The notes under the pieces are model-generated. The model was not told the origin of the DNA. It saw nothing but the letters and a program-made list of their open reading frames with translations, and made no database searches. A stretch of DNA of 15,089 bases from Planctomycetota bacterium (GTDB taxonomy: Bacteria; Planctomycetota; UBA11346), in the NCBI GenBank assembly GCA_013816645.1, contig JACDEC010000021.1:1-15089 (forward strand), given 5' to 3'. Below are positions 1-11,617 of this stretch, piece by piece. The first letter of the stretch is position 1, and every line of letters begins with the position of its first letter. The position numbers and the translations under genes were made by a program.

Positions 1-3000
1 GTGATGCGCAATCCATCCGCGGTGGAGGTGAACGACACGCCGTCGCGGTGGAAGCAGCTCCATACCCGCTTGGCGGCGGTGACGCCGCGGACGATGATGG
101 CGAGGTCGCGGAGCGTGCCGTCGTGCTGCTCGGCGAGGTTGACCAGCGGCAGCACGATCGCGCCCGGGGTCTCCAGGCGATTGGCGACCACGCAGCGGTG
201 GGCGACGACGATGTGCGGCTCGATCCTCGCGTCGCGCAGCGGGGCGAGGATCATGGCGCGAGCGATCTCGTCGTAGTCGACGGGCTCGAAGTGGCTGGAG
301 TTCGATTCCGGTCCGCCCTTGCCCATCGGCACCACGGGCAGGCCGCGGCGCACGAAGGCCTGGCCGGGCAGCGTACCGGTGCAATAGGTCCGACCCTTGT
401 CGTGGTTGCGCATGATCCACGCCGGGGATCCATCCGAGGCGTAGGTGCCGAGCACCTGCGCGTCCGCGGCGGCCGCGAAGCGTTCGCGGCTGCACAGCAC
501 GTCGAGCGCGGCGTCGCCGATGCGCAGGCGGTCCTTGGGCTGTTCGCAGAGCAACTCGAGCTTGGCGCGCAGCGGACCGCGGTAGCGCTCGTAGGCGAGC
601 TGCGGACCGCGACCGAGCGCCGCGTCGAGCGCGTCGAGCGGGGCATCGAACTCGTCCTTGCGCGCCGCGCCGGCGGTGGCCATCAGCACGCCGCCGGCGC
701 GGATCCAGCGCTCGATCCCGGTCGCCGCGGCGCGCTGCAGATTCTGCCCGCACAGGTACGCCACGCGGTACTGCGCGAGGAGCCCGTCGGCGATGTCGGC
801 CTCGGTGAGCATGTCGACTTCGTAACCGGCGAGGCGCAGGGCGTACCAGATCGCCTTGCGCTCCTCCTGCGAGACGTTGCTGGCCACGCTGCCTGGTGCG
901 ATGTTGTTCTGCGAGACTCCTTCCACCTCCCAGAGATCGCTGGATTCGCTGAGCACCATGGCGATCGGCGCACGCCGCGGCCGCGCGGGCAGGAGATGAT
1001 CCTCGATCAGCCCGGCCATACCCGAGACCTGGCGCAGCACGCGACGGGTGGGCAGGCCATCGCGGTAGGCGATGTAGTTCTCGGTCGCCCAGATGTCGGG
1101 CCCGGCGTGGTACCAGTGGAGGTCCTTGACGTTCTGACCCCACAGCATGACCGCGTTCTGCATGAGCAGCTCCGGCGCATTGCCGGGATAGTGCGGCATG
1201 CAGTAGAACATCATGGGCAGGTCGTGGTAACTCGAGCCCTTGCGCAGGTACGCTGCTTCGAAGTCGACGACCAGGCGCGAAGCTTCGGGCTGGCAATAGG
1301 TGTAATCCTCGCTCCAGGCCAGGCTCATCGCCCCGAGCTTGAAGGACTCGATGAACGAGGACTGCGGCATCCAGAAGAACGGCACCATGCCGCCAAGGTT
1401 GGCGGTGGTCTGGGCATCCGCGTCGACCGCGGCCTTGAATTCGCGGGTCTTGGCGGCGAAGACTTCCGCGCCCGCGACGGCCCGGTAGCGGCAGCTGTAC
1501 CAGTACAGGCGCTTGACCAGCGCGCCGACCGCCGCGCCGCTGGCGCCCTCGGGCAGCACGCCGATCTTGATCGCCACATCGTGGGAGAGTCCGGGCAGCG
1601 GCTTGATCTGCTCCCAACCAGCGACGCCGAGGCTCTCCGGCGTCTCGCCGCTGGCACGCACGAACGCGCGGAAGGCCTCGACCTTGGCCTGGTCGTTGAC
1701 GTCGATGCCGGGCAGGGCGATCTCGTCGCCGTAGGAGAGGTAGCGGAACTGGTCGGCGCAATCGCCGTCGCGGATGGTCTTCGCCATCATGGCCACATCG
1801 GTGTTGTGATGGTGGGCCAGCGAGCGCGGAACCAGCGCCGCGCCATGCGCCGTGTACCAGGCCGCGTTGGCATCGAGCGACGCCTTGGTCAGCGCGCCGG
1901 ACGGGGTGTTCAGGCCCAATGCGAGCCGGAAAGCCATGGCTTCGTCGTAGCCTGGGCCGGGCTCGAAGCCGCCGTATGGCGTACCGGTGAAGCCGAACAG
2001 TCGCAGCTTTTTGGGCAGCGGGCCGAGTCGTGGTTCAGACTCCAGCTCGCGGGTCATCTCGCGGTAGATGTCGATGGTGCGCTTGGTGGAGGCGACACCT
2101 TCGGCGCGGGCGAGATCGGGCTGCACGACCAGCGCGAGATACGGCTCGCCGTCGGCGAGATCGAACGAGGCGACGATGCGCTGGTCATCCGGAGCCAGCG
2201 CGATGTCGACGCCGAAGGGAATCACCTCCGCAGCGCCGCCGTCCGCCGGCGCGGCCGAGATCGTGAACGGCGCGTTGGTCTCGACGTTCATGGTCGGACC
2301 GAGGTCGTGCCAAACGCTCGCCACGCCGGCGGCGATCGCCTCCGGCCACACCCCGTTGTGCCGCTCGGGCGTGGGCAGGAGCACGCCCTGCGCGTCGTGG
2401 TAGCGCACGAGTTCGCGGTAGATCGCGTTGTGGTAATCGGGTGCGCGGTGATTGGAGTGATTCCAGGTCACGCGCATCGGCCGCTGCGAACGATTGCGGA
2501 AGCGGAAAAACACGTGATTGGCGCGGCGCAGCTCATCGATCATCGGGAAGCGCGGGTAGCGCGGCGAGGACACCGCCGCGAGTTCGCTGGTGATCAGGAT
2601 GGCGTCGACCGAACGCGCCGCCGCCGGCGCGGGGTTGAGGCCCTTGGCCAGTACCAGTTCGTAGCGGCCGCGCTTCAGCGCGACCTCATAGCCTTCGGCC
2701 GCGTCGTGGTCGATGCCCCACGACCAGTAGAGTTCGTCGCACGTCGGCTGGTCCTTGAACGAGTAGTGCTTCTCGGCGCCTTTGAGGCCGTAGACCTTGG
2801 CGAAGACATCGGTCTGCGCACCGACCGGACGCAGCCGCAGCGCGAAGGCATAGTTGAATCCGGGCGGCGCTTCGTACTTGGCCCAGACCTTGTAGGTGCC
2901 ATCGACGGGCACCTCGATGTTCGCCATCGCTTCGGCGGGCTGATCGGAAGCATCGGTCATCGCCGCGCGCAGCCGGCTGGCCCACACCCCGCCGAAGCTC

Positions 3001-3191
3001 ATGTTCTGATAGAGGTCCTGTCCCCAGCGACCCACCTGCCATGCCGCGCCGGGACCGAAGTGCTGCTGGTCGACGCCGCGCATGTCTTCGCATTCGACGA
3101 CGATGCGCACGGGATCGGTCGCGTCGCTGGCCGCGAGTCCGACGACCGCGGCCGAAAGGACCAGCGCGACCGGGAAGAGACGGAGATTCAT
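1..3191 (-). CDS. Secreted multidomain glycoside-hydrolase-like protein, C-terminus beyond the window
   Basis: The reading frame is open for 1063 codons from the ATG at 3191 to the left edge. A GAGGA ribosome-binding site (3197-3201) precedes the start. Residues 1-22 look like a signal peptide (NLRLF, a hydrophobic stretch, then GLAAS), so the product is probably exported. Residues about 25-200 resemble a carbohydrate-binding beta-sandwich (start VECEDM; later GTYKVWAKYE and RGRYELVLAKG). A second beta-rich part follows. A putative TIM barrel spans about 390-720, with acidic motifs YGDEI (Glu490) and AWSEDY (Glu628). These are spaced like the acid/base and nucleophile of retaining clan GH-A enzymes, but their roles are inferred. 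Residues about 770-860 resemble the amidotransferase-like domain that follows the barrel in GH42-type enzymes. I cannot assign a GH family or substrate. It lies 23 bp downstream of the LacI-type gene, probably in the same transcript. Confidence 0.75.
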   Translation of the reverse strand, partial: MNLRLFPVALVLSAAVVGLAASDATDPVRIVVECEDMRGVDQQHFGPGAAWQVGRWGQDLYQNMSFGGVWASRLRAAMTDASDQPAEAMANIEVPVDGTYKVWAKYEAPPGFNYAFALRLRPVGAQTDVFAKVYGLKGAEKHYSFKDQPTCDELYWSWGIDHDAAEGYEVALKRGRYELVLAKGLNPAPAAARSVDAILITSELAAVSSPRYPRFPMIDELRRANHVFFRFRNRSQRPMRVTWNHSNHRAPDYHNAIYRELVRYHDAQGVLLPTPERHNGVWPEAIAAGVASVWHDLGPTMNVETNAPFTISAAPADGGAAEVIPFGVDIALAPDDQRIVASFDLADGEPYLALVVQPDLARAEGVASTKRTIDIYREMTRELESEPRLGPLPKKLRLFGFTGTPYGGFEPGPGYDEAMAFRLALGLNTPSGALTKASLDANAAWYTAHGAALVPRSLAHHHNTDVAMMAKTIRDGDCADQFRYLSYGDEIALPGIDVNDQAKVEAFRAFVRASGETPESLGVAGWEQIKPLPGLSHDVAIKIGVLPEGASGAAVGALVKRLYWYSCRYRAVAGAEVFAAKTREFKAAVDADAQTTANLGGMVPFFWMPQSSFIESFKLGAMSLAWSEDYTYCQPEASRLVVDFEAAYLRKGSSYHDLPMMFYCMPHYPGNAPELLMQNAVMLWGQNVKDLHWYHAGPDIWATENYIAYRDGLPTRRVLRQVSGMAGLIEDHLLPARPRRAPIAMVLSESSDLWEVEGVSQNNIAPGSVASNVSQEERKAIWYALRLAGYEVDMLTEADIADGLLAQYRVAYLCGQNLQRAAATGIERWIRAGGVLMATAGAARKDEFDAPLDALDAALGRGPQLAYERYRGPLRAKLELLCEQPKDRLRIGDAALDVLCSRERFAAAADAQVLGTYASDGSPAWIMRNHDKGRTYCTGTLPGQAFVRRGLPVVPMGKGGPESNSSHFEPVDYDEIARAMILAPLRDARIEPHIVVAHRCVVANRLETPGAIVLPLVNLAEQHDGTLRDLAIIVRGVTAAKRVWSCFHRDGVSFTSTADGLRI

Positions 3192-3214
3192 GGAGATCCT
3201 CGTTAGTGCGCGCA

Positions 3215-4228
3215 TCAGGTGGCTTCGATCCAGGCGAGTTCGCGGATCATGCTGACGACCGGTCGACGGGCAGGCTGCGCGAGCCGATCCTGCAGCTTGG
3301 CCACGGCCATCCGGCCGATCGATTCTCCGCCGATGAGCAGCGAGGCGTAGGCACGCGGCGCGCCGCGCGGGGCCTGCCCTGCCAGGGTGACGATCTCGCA
3401 ATCCCGCCCCGGCTCACGGCCACGCGCCAGCAGTTCCATGGCATAGGCGTCGGCGAGGCCGGCATCGCTGACCACCAACGCGGTCGGCGCGTCCGGCGAA
3501 GCGATGACGGATGCCGCCAAGGCGCGCTCGCTGCCATGCGCGCAGGTCAGGACCCGCGTCTCGGTGGCGAAGCCGGCGGCATCGAGGGCGTCGAGGTAGC
3601 CGCTCCACACGCAGCGTTGGTAATGCTCGGTCAGCGCGTAGGTCAGCAAGGCGATATGACGGTGATGCGCGGCGAGGTGGCGGCGCGTCGCCATGCGCCC
3701 GAGCAGCGCGATGTCGTTGGTCACCTGGTCGACCTCGGCGTCGAGCGCGTAGGTGCCCGCCACCACGACGGGCAGTCCGATCGCCGCCAGCCGGAGGCAG
3801 ACCGCGTCGGTGACGTTCCCAGAAAGGACGATGCCGTCGACTTCATCGCTGCGCACCACCGCCGGCAGTTCACCACCGGCGTCGCTGGCGAAGGCGCAGG
3901 TCTGCACGCGGATGTCCGCATCCTGGCTGGCCGCGACCACCCCCTGCAGGACCGGCGCGTAGGTCGGATGGTCGAACGAACGGTCGGCGAGGATGAAAAC
4001 CAGGCTGCGCAACGTCGGCGTGGCCGTCCCCGCCGAGGATCGTGGACGCTCGACACGGGGACGACCGCTGAGCCGGTAACCGATGTCGCGCTGCGCGCGC
4101 AGGACGCGGTTCCGGGTTTCGAGCGGGATCGAACGATGGTCGCGCAAGGCCAGCGACACGGTCGCCAGCGAGACTCCGGCGGCCTTGGCGAGATCGCGCA
4201 TGTTCGGTTGTTTAGTGAACTTTGTCAT
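3215..4228 (-). CDS. LacI/GalR-family transcriptional regulator
   Basis: A 337-residue protein of normal LacI-family length. Residues 10-52 form the DNA-binding helix-turn-helix (MRDLAKAAGVS, then LATVSLALRDHRSIP and the NRVLRAQRDIGY helix). A Pro/Arg/Ser-rich hinge follows at about 53-75. The rest matches the periplasmic-binding-protein-like effector domain, including the DGIVLSGN strand and a VVSDAGLADAYAMELL segment near residue 250. The ligand is presumably a sugar or oligosaccharide but cannot be named. The first gene of the minus-strand unit, it likely controls the secreted hydrolase behind it and perhaps the divergent kinase. No clear Shine-Dalgarno site precedes the ATG at 4228. Met10 (4201) is an alternative start, less likely because it trims residues that usually precede the first helix. 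An operator-like repeat overlaps codons 3-7, which suggests autoregulation. Confidence 0.92.
   Translation of the reverse strand: MTKFTKQPNMRDLAKAAGVSLATVSLALRDHRSIPLETRNRVLRAQRDIGYRLSGRPRVERPRSSAGTATPTLRSLVFILADRSFDHPTYAPVLQGVVAASQDADIRVQTCAFASDAGGELPAVVRSDEVDGIVLSGNVTDAVCLRLAAIGLPVVVAGTYALDAEVDQVTNDIALLGRMATRRHLAAHHRHIALLTYALTEHYQRCVWSGYLDALDAAGFATETRVLTCAHGSERALAASVIASPDAPTALVVSDAGLADAYAMELLARGREPGRDCEIVTLAGQAPRGAPRAYASLLIGGESIGRMAVAKLQDRLAQPARRPVVSMIRELAWIEAT
4208..4220. promoter_or_regulatory. Second copy of the operator-like core, inside the lacI-type start
   Basis: TTGTTTAGTGAAC differs at one base from the first 13 bases of the palindrome at 4297-4309. It is less symmetric (5 of 7 pairs) and covers codons 3-7 of the regulator if the start at 4228 is right. 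The centres are 89 bp apart, close to 8.5 helical turns, which does not favour simple looping. It may be an auxiliary site for autoregulation. Confidence 0.35.
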
Positions 4229-4237
4229 CTCGATAAG

Positions 4238-4253
4238 AACGTACTTTCAGTGA
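4238..4253 (-). repeat. AT-rich 16-bp motif shared with the 7791 promoter region, copy 1
   Basis: Read on the minus strand this is TCACTGAAAGTACGTT, just upstream of the lacI-type start. It matches TTACTGAAAATACTTT at 7791-7806 (plus) at 13 of 16 positions. In both places it lies upstream of a gene and in the direction of transcription. A shared regulator site or promoter element is possible; chance similarity is not excluded. Confidence 0.3.
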
Positions 4254-4293
4254 TATAGTGACTGGATTGGCGACCAGGAGCAGATCCACAGAT

Positions 4294-4314
4294 TGCTTGT
4301 TTAGTTAACAATCA
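4294..4314. promoter_or_regulatory. Palindromic LacI-type operator candidate
   Basis: The core TTGTTTAGTTAACAA (4297-4311) is an odd-centred inverted repeat with 6 of 7 arm pairs matching about the G at 4304. Extending to 4294-4314 gives 8 of 10 pairs. It lies between the divergent lacI-type and kinase genes and is AT-rich in GC-rich DNA. Its position and symmetry fit a site for the adjacent LacI-type protein, but binding is inferred. Confidence 0.5.
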
Positions 4315-4392
4315 GCACCTCGTATCAAGCCACCCGCTCTGGCCCTGCAGCCGATTCAGGGGTACAGTGACGGAGAAGGGCCTTGGATATCG

Positions 4393-7671
<3,279 letters not shown>

Positions 7672-7896
7672 ACGCCACGCCACCTCCGTGTACCGGCGAA
7701 CCAAACCAAGTGATCGGATGAATATTCTCACAACGTGCGGAGCGAAGCGGGTGGCCCAGCGGACTGTGTCGCCAAACGATCGCTATTCCTTTACTGAAAA
7801 TACTTTACGTTTCATTGAGAGAAGGCATGGATATTATTCCATTTCTTCTTACATTGGAATTATGCCCGGCGCTCGATCCATCTCGGAGCCTTTGCC
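7672..7896 (+). promoter_or_regulatory. Intergenic region with AT-rich promoter-like block before the pseudopilin operon
   Basis: This 225-bp gap holds no gene I can support. Its first half is GC-rich. From about 7783 to 7862 it turns sharply AT-rich. A TATTAT box at 7832-7837 could be a -10 element, but the best -35 match 16 bp upstream (TTTCAT, 7810-7815) is poor. CTTTAC occurs twice, 14 bp apart (7789 and 7803). A short inverted repeat ATTCCA/TGGAAT flanks a 13-bp loop (7836-7841 and 7855-7860). GGAG at 7885-7888 is the ribosome-binding site of the next gene. No convincing terminator follows the kinase gene. Confidence 0.4.
7791..7806 (+). repeat. AT-rich 16-bp motif, copy 2
   Basis: TTACTGAAAATACTTT matches the minus-strand motif upstream of the lacI-type gene (4238-4253) at 13 of 16 bases. 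It lies about 90 bp before the DUF4375-like gene and just upstream of the TATTAT box. It might link this operon to the same regulator. Confidence 0.3.
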
Positions 7897-8499
7897 ATGA
7901 ACCCCTTCTCCTCTCCCCGCGTGCGTTTGGGCGCCCTGTTGATCCTCATCATCGCTGCAGCCGCGCTGTTCGCGATGCGTGGCGAACCCGACCTCGATGC
8001 GCCTCCGGCCCTGAGTACCGACCAGCTCGCCAGCACACCCGATCCGCAGCTGATCTACGTCGCGACCACCGAACTGCGTTGGTCGCTTGCCGGGGACGCG
8101 GGACGCCAGCAACGGTGGCGGGAACTGAACGAGCCCGCGCGCACGGTGCTGGCGCTGTCGTGGGTCGAGAGCGGCAATCCCGATCCACGCCTCGCCGTCT
8201 TCCGCGGCTTCGCGCACCTGATGGCCACCGAGGCCCCCAACCGCCCAATGCCGGATGACCTTGCCAAGGCTTACGAAGCCATCGGAGCGCCGGCGTTGGC
8301 GGAGGTGTGCCGTTCGGTGCAGGTCATCGCCGAACGCCAGGCGTCCGCCGAGGACACCACCGGCCCGTACGCCGATCTCGATCGGGAATTCGCCAAGGCT
8401 CGTGAGGTCGATGGGCCACTGGCGAAACTCCACGTGTACGTCCGTGCCCATATCGCCGACATCGCCGCCGCTCGCCAGCAGCAGCCGAGCCTCGACTGA
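7897..8499 (+). CDS. Membrane-anchored DUF4375 (DMP19)-like protein
   Basis: A 200-residue protein. A GGAG site eight bases upstream supports the ATG at 7897. Residues about 11-27 form one hydrophobic helix after a short basic start (SPRVRLGALLILIIAAAALF), so it is either a signal anchor or a signal peptide, and the rest lies outside the membrane. Residues about 75-195 resemble DUF4375: LNEPARTVLALSWVE, then YEAIGAPALAEVCRSV, then DLDREFAKA and a YVRAHI end. The usual N-G-G-F motif of that family is not evident (RLAVFRGF stands in its place), so the match is distant. Its function is unknown. It is the first gene of a three-gene unit with the pseudopilin and the cytosolic hydrolase, 44 bp ahead of the pseudopilin start chosen here. 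Its stop codon overlaps an alternative pseudopilin ATG at 8499 (TGATG). Confidence 0.7.
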   Translation: MNPFSSPRVRLGALLILIIAAAALFAMRGEPDLDAPPALSTDQLASTPDPQLIYVATTELRWSLAGDAGRQQRWRELNEPARTVLALSWVESGNPDPRLAVFRGFAHLMATEAPNRPMPDDLAKAYEAIGAPALAEVCRSVQVIAERQASAEDTTGPYADLDREFAKAREVDGPLAKLHVYVRAHIADIAAARQQQPSLD

Positions 8500-8532
8500 T
8501 GTCCCGCTCCACCCATTCCGCCGACCCGCGTC

Positions 8533-8537
8533 AGGAG
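8533..8537 (+). promoter_or_regulatory. Ribosome-binding site that sets the pseudopilin start
   Basis: AGGAG lies six bases before the ATG at 8544. It favours this start over the upstream in-frame ATG at 8499, which overlaps the previous stop codon but has no Shine-Dalgarno site of its own. Confidence 0.6.
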
Positions 8538-8543
8538 AAGCCC

Positions 8544-9356
8544 ATGCCCGTCCGCGCTCCATCCATCACTGGGAACTCCGCCGACACCATCGTCAGACGC
8601 GACCAGCGCGCTGGCAGGCGCCGGGGCGCGTTCACCTTGATCGAATTGCTGGTCGTGATCTCCATCATCGCGATCCTCGCCGCCCTGCTGCTGCCATCGA
8701 TCACGCTGGCCGGCGCCGCAGCGCGGCAGATGTCCTGCGCCAACAACCAGCGCCAGATCGGCGTCGCCTTCCTGGCCTACGCCGACGACTGGGAGCAGCA
8801 GACCCCCTACCACCTGGTCGGACCGAGCAACGGCGTGTCGTGGACCTGGGGCGAGACGCTCGCCAAGTTCATGGGCTGGAAGGGCACCAGCGGCGTGCCC
8901 AATCAGATCCTGGGCGCGTTCAAGTGTCCGGTGAACCGCGTGCAGCGCTACATCTGCGACGAGCTCGGAACCGGTGAAACCTACACCAGCTACGGCGCGA
9001 ACAGCTGGGGATCAGGCCCGGGCGACACCTGGGGCTCGACCTCGTGGGACGGGCGGTTCCTGGCCGGCAACCTGTCGGCCATCGCCCACGCCAGCGAGAT
9101 GGCCGCGGTGATCGAGAACACCTATTTCGTCACCGAGGCCTGGCATGACGACGGCGCCGGTGCGGTGGGCAAGTCGCCGGGCATCGGCTCGCGCTACATG
9201 CGCTACACGCACCGCGGGCGCACCAACGTGCTCTACGCCGACGGCCATACCGAGAGCAAGACCCTGGTGCGCAGCATGGGCGCCCCGATCGGCGCCCAGG
9301 TCTGGGCTGCGGCCGACGATTGGACCAACGGCCGCCTGTGGTTCGCGCGTCCGTGA
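8544..9356 (+). CDS. Type II secretion-like pseudopilin with H-X9-DG domain
   Basis: A 270-residue protein with a prepilin N-terminus: a basic leader to about residue 28 (RRRG), then AFTLIELLVVIS and a long hydrophobic helix to about 52. This fits the IV_pilin_GFxxxE class (TIGR02532). The segment CANNQRQIGVAFLAYADDW after the helix is typical of PVC-group pseudopilins. Near the C-terminus, HRGRTNVLYADG is the H-X9-DG motif (TIGR04294). The leader would be cut by a prepilin peptidase encoded elsewhere. The exact function of this expanded family is unknown. One oddity is an extra Ala between the leader Gly28 and Phe30: cutting after Gly puts the conserved Glu34 at +6, cutting after Ala puts it at the usual +5. 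The gene is followed after 34 bp by the cytosolic hydrolase and is probably co-transcribed with it. Confidence 0.92.
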   Translation: MPVRAPSITGNSADTIVRRDQRAGRRRGAFTLIELLVVISIIAILAALLLPSITLAGAAARQMSCANNQRQIGVAFLAYADDWEQQTPYHLVGPSNGVSWTWGETLAKFMGWKGTSGVPNQILGAFKCPVNRVQRYICDELGTGETYTSYGANSWGSGPGDTWGSTSWDGRFLAGNLSAIAHASEMAAVIENTYFVTEAWHDDGAGAVGKSPGIGSRYMRYTHRGRTNVLYADGHTESKTLVRSMGAPIGAQVWAAADDWTNGRLWFARP

Positions 9357-9390
9357 TCCTCGCGCCGAATCCCGCTCCCACCAGGTTGCC

Positions 9391-11595
9391 ATGACCATCC
9401 GCAACCACGATCAGAGCTTCGGCTATTGGCTCAACGAACCCGCCATCCTCGACCACCAGCGCATCGCACGGGCCATGGCCGATCTCGGCGCCAGCGGCTA
9501 CGGCATCGTGCGGGTGATCGTTCGGCAGACCAGTTTCCCGCACCGCTCGCGCGAAGTCATCGCCGCCGTCGCCAGCGCCGTCGCCGCGGCGCATCTGCAC
9601 GGCATGCGTCTGGTGTTGGACTGCGAACCCCACGTCCTGGTCGGACGCGAGATGGGTCGCGCCTTTCCGCAGGCCATTGGCCAGCGTCTGTTCCGTGCCG
9701 CCGGTCCGGTCCGCGCTGGTGCGTTCCGGGTCGACTTCCAGCTGCCGACCATGGATGGGCTGATCTTCGATCACATCGCGGCGGCGGCGATCGATGACGG
9801 CGTGCTGCGCGCCATCCCGGTTCCGGATCACCAACTGGTGTGGGAAACCACCATGGCCGCCGACGGCATCGCCGACGAACGCCAGGACTACATCGCCGGT
9901 CGTCCGTTCGCCATGCGCAGGCATGTGCGGATCAGCGGCGACGCGACCAGCATCGCCGATGGGACGCTGATCCTCTACGCGTGCTTCCGCGAGCATGCGC
10001 TGGTCGATTTCGCCGCTCCCGAGGCCCGACAGTGGTACCGCGACCTGATCGACGACTACGCCGACATACCCCTGGACGGCCTGTGCTGGGACGAACCGGC
10101 AATCGCCGGAGATTGGCAGAGCTACCGCTACGGCCAGGCCTTTGCGCGGCGCTTCGCCGAGCTCAACGGCTACCGCCTGCAGGACCGCCTCCACCTGCTG
10201 GATGCCCCAGGGCTGTCGCCAGCGACGGCGCGCGTTCGACTCGACTACTACCGCACGCTCAACGAGACGCTCGCCGAGGCCCAAGCCGACTGCATCGCCG
10301 CGGCGCGCGCCTGCTTCGGCAACCACATCCTGCTCGGCAACCACCACACCTGGATGGGCGAGGGCGGCATCAACGATTACCGCGCCGGCGCCGTCGACTA
10401 CTTCCGGCTCAACGACCCGATGGACGCCGGCTACACCGACTGCTGCTGGTGGGACCCGGCGTCGGTGGCCTACAGCTACGCGCTGGGCACGTCGCTGGGT
10501 CGTCTCACGCCCTCGGGCGAAGCCGAGGTCAACACCTGGCACTGGAAGCCGACCAACCGATCGACGGCCTGGAACGCCCGCTTGATGAGCCTGATGCGCA
10601 TCACCTGGTTCAACATCTGGTACGGCGACGATGCCGACACCTGCCGCTTCCCCAGCCACTACACGTGGCCAACCGCGGTCGCCTGCATGCGGCGCCACCA
10701 GGGCTATCAGCGATTCCTCGGCGACGCCCGGCCGGTGGTCGAGATCGCCGTGCTCCACGACTGGGCCGGGGTGTGCGCGACCAACCTCGTCCACGCCGCC
10801 AATCTGCACAAGGCCTTCTGCCTCAACCTCGCGCTGCGCGCCCAGAACGCCAACCTGGCCTTCGACTTCATCGATGCCCGGCTGTTGGGTTCTGGGACGA
10901 TCGTGGATGGCGCCCTGCGCACCGACCTCGGCACCTATCGGCTGCTGATCATTCCCGGAGCCGCGGTGATCGATCGTGCGTCGTGGCACCGGATCCAGAC
11001 CTTCGCCGCGGCGGGTGGACACGTGGTCTTCAGTGGCCCTCCGCCGACCCTCGACGCGGACGGCGGCGACCTCACCGGGACCTTCGCGGCCCTGCTCGGC
11101 ATCGCCCCGATCCACGCCGATGCCTATGACGCCTGGTTCCGCATGGCGTGCCCGCAGCTGCCGACTGCCCGCCCAGAGCGCTTCGACCTCGCCTTCCCGA
11201 TGGCGGTGGACCCCGAACGGATCCTGCGCTCGCCCGAAGGCGATGCCTGCGGCGCCCGATCACCCGGAGGCCAGGTCATCTGGTTCAGCGGCTACGAGCC
11301 GTCGGAAGCCGTGCTGCGCCATGCTCGACGCCAAATACCGGCCTCGGTCCGCTGTCATTCCGCGACTGTGCTGTACCGGGAGTATCGGGACCAGGATCGG
11401 ACGCTGCTCATGCTGATCGCCAAGGAGGACGAGGAACTGTCCGGCCTGGTCGACGCCTTTGGGTACCGAGTCTCCCTCGACGGTGGCGAGAGCGCGTGCC
11501 TGGTGGTGCCCGATGTCGGCGACGCGTACATCCACAGCGCCGATGATGCGGGTCGCGCCTGCGTCGCGGCGCTGACGGCCGCTCAGCTCGCCTGA
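9391..11595 (+). CDS. Cytosolic glycoside-hydrolase-like protein (barrel plus amidotransferase-like domain)
   Basis: A 734-residue protein. I chose the ATG at 9391 because the frame further upstream lies inside the pseudopilin gene; a weak AGG lies nearby. There is no signal peptide or membrane segment, so it is probably cytosolic. Residues about 1-480 look like a TIM barrel interrupted by a beta-rich insert. Motif LCWDEPA (Asp234, Glu235) resembles the D-E-P acid motif of GH106-like and GH42-like barrels. Candidate second acids are Asp355 in CWWDP and Glu379 in GEAEVNTW. Residues about 490-560 resemble an amidotransferase-like domain (RLLIIPGAAVIDRASW, then GGHVVFSG), followed by a C-terminal beta-rich part. 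I infer hydrolysis of an imported oligosaccharide; family and substrate are not assignable by eye. It ends 22 bp from the convergent esterase operon. Confidence 0.75.
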   Translation: MTIRNHDQSFGYWLNEPAILDHQRIARAMADLGASGYGIVRVIVRQTSFPHRSREVIAAVASAVAAAHLHGMRLVLDCEPHVLVGREMGRAFPQAIGQRLFRAAGPVRAGAFRVDFQLPTMDGLIFDHIAAAAIDDGVLRAIPVPDHQLVWETTMAADGIADERQDYIAGRPFAMRRHVRISGDATSIADGTLILYACFREHALVDFAAPEARQWYRDLIDDYADIPLDGLCWDEPAIAGDWQSYRYGQAFARRFAELNGYRLQDRLHLLDAPGLSPATARVRLDYYRTLNETLAEAQADCIAAARACFGNHILLGNHHTWMGEGGINDYRAGAVDYFRLNDPMDAGYTDCCWWDPASVAYSYALGTSLGRLTPSGEAEVNTWHWKPTNRSTAWNARLMSLMRITWFNIWYGDDADTCRFPSHYTWPTAVACMRRHQGYQRFLGDARPVVEIAVLHDWAGVCATNLVHAANLHKAFCLNLALRAQNANLAFDFIDARLLGSGTIVDGALRTDLGTYRLLIIPGAAVIDRASWHRIQTFAAAGGHVVFSGPPPTLDADGGDLTGTFAALLGIAPIHADAYDAWFRMACPQLPTARPERFDLAFPMAVDPERILRSPEGDACGARSPGGQVIWFSGYEPSEAVLRHARRQIPASVRCHSATVLYREYRDQDRTLLMLIAKEDEELSGLVDAFGYRVSLDGGESACLVVPDVGDAYIHSADDAGRACVAALTAAQLA

Positions 11596-11617
11596 ACTGA
11601 CCAGTCGGGTTGTTTCC

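Noticed and set aside
48..3206. A 1052-codon open frame on the plus strand opposite the secreted hydrolase.
   Set aside because: Its product is rich in Arg, His, Gly and Asp with no domain, signal or membrane pattern. The opposite strand gives a signal peptide and recognisable motifs, so this is an antisense shadow caused by high GC.
4252..4257. TATATC on the minus strand as the -10 box of the lacI-type promoter.
   Set aside because: It is well placed, but no acceptable -35 sequence lies 15-19 bp upstream, so a promoter is not claimed.
9130..11115. A 661-codon minus-strand frame opposite the cytosolic hydrolase.
   Set aside because: It crosses the end of the pseudopilin gene and shows no recognisable motif; the plus-strand product is coherent.
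11596..11617. Possible bidirectional terminator between the convergent hydrolase and esterase genes.
   Set aside because: The gap is only 22 bp and I see no stable stem followed by a T run.
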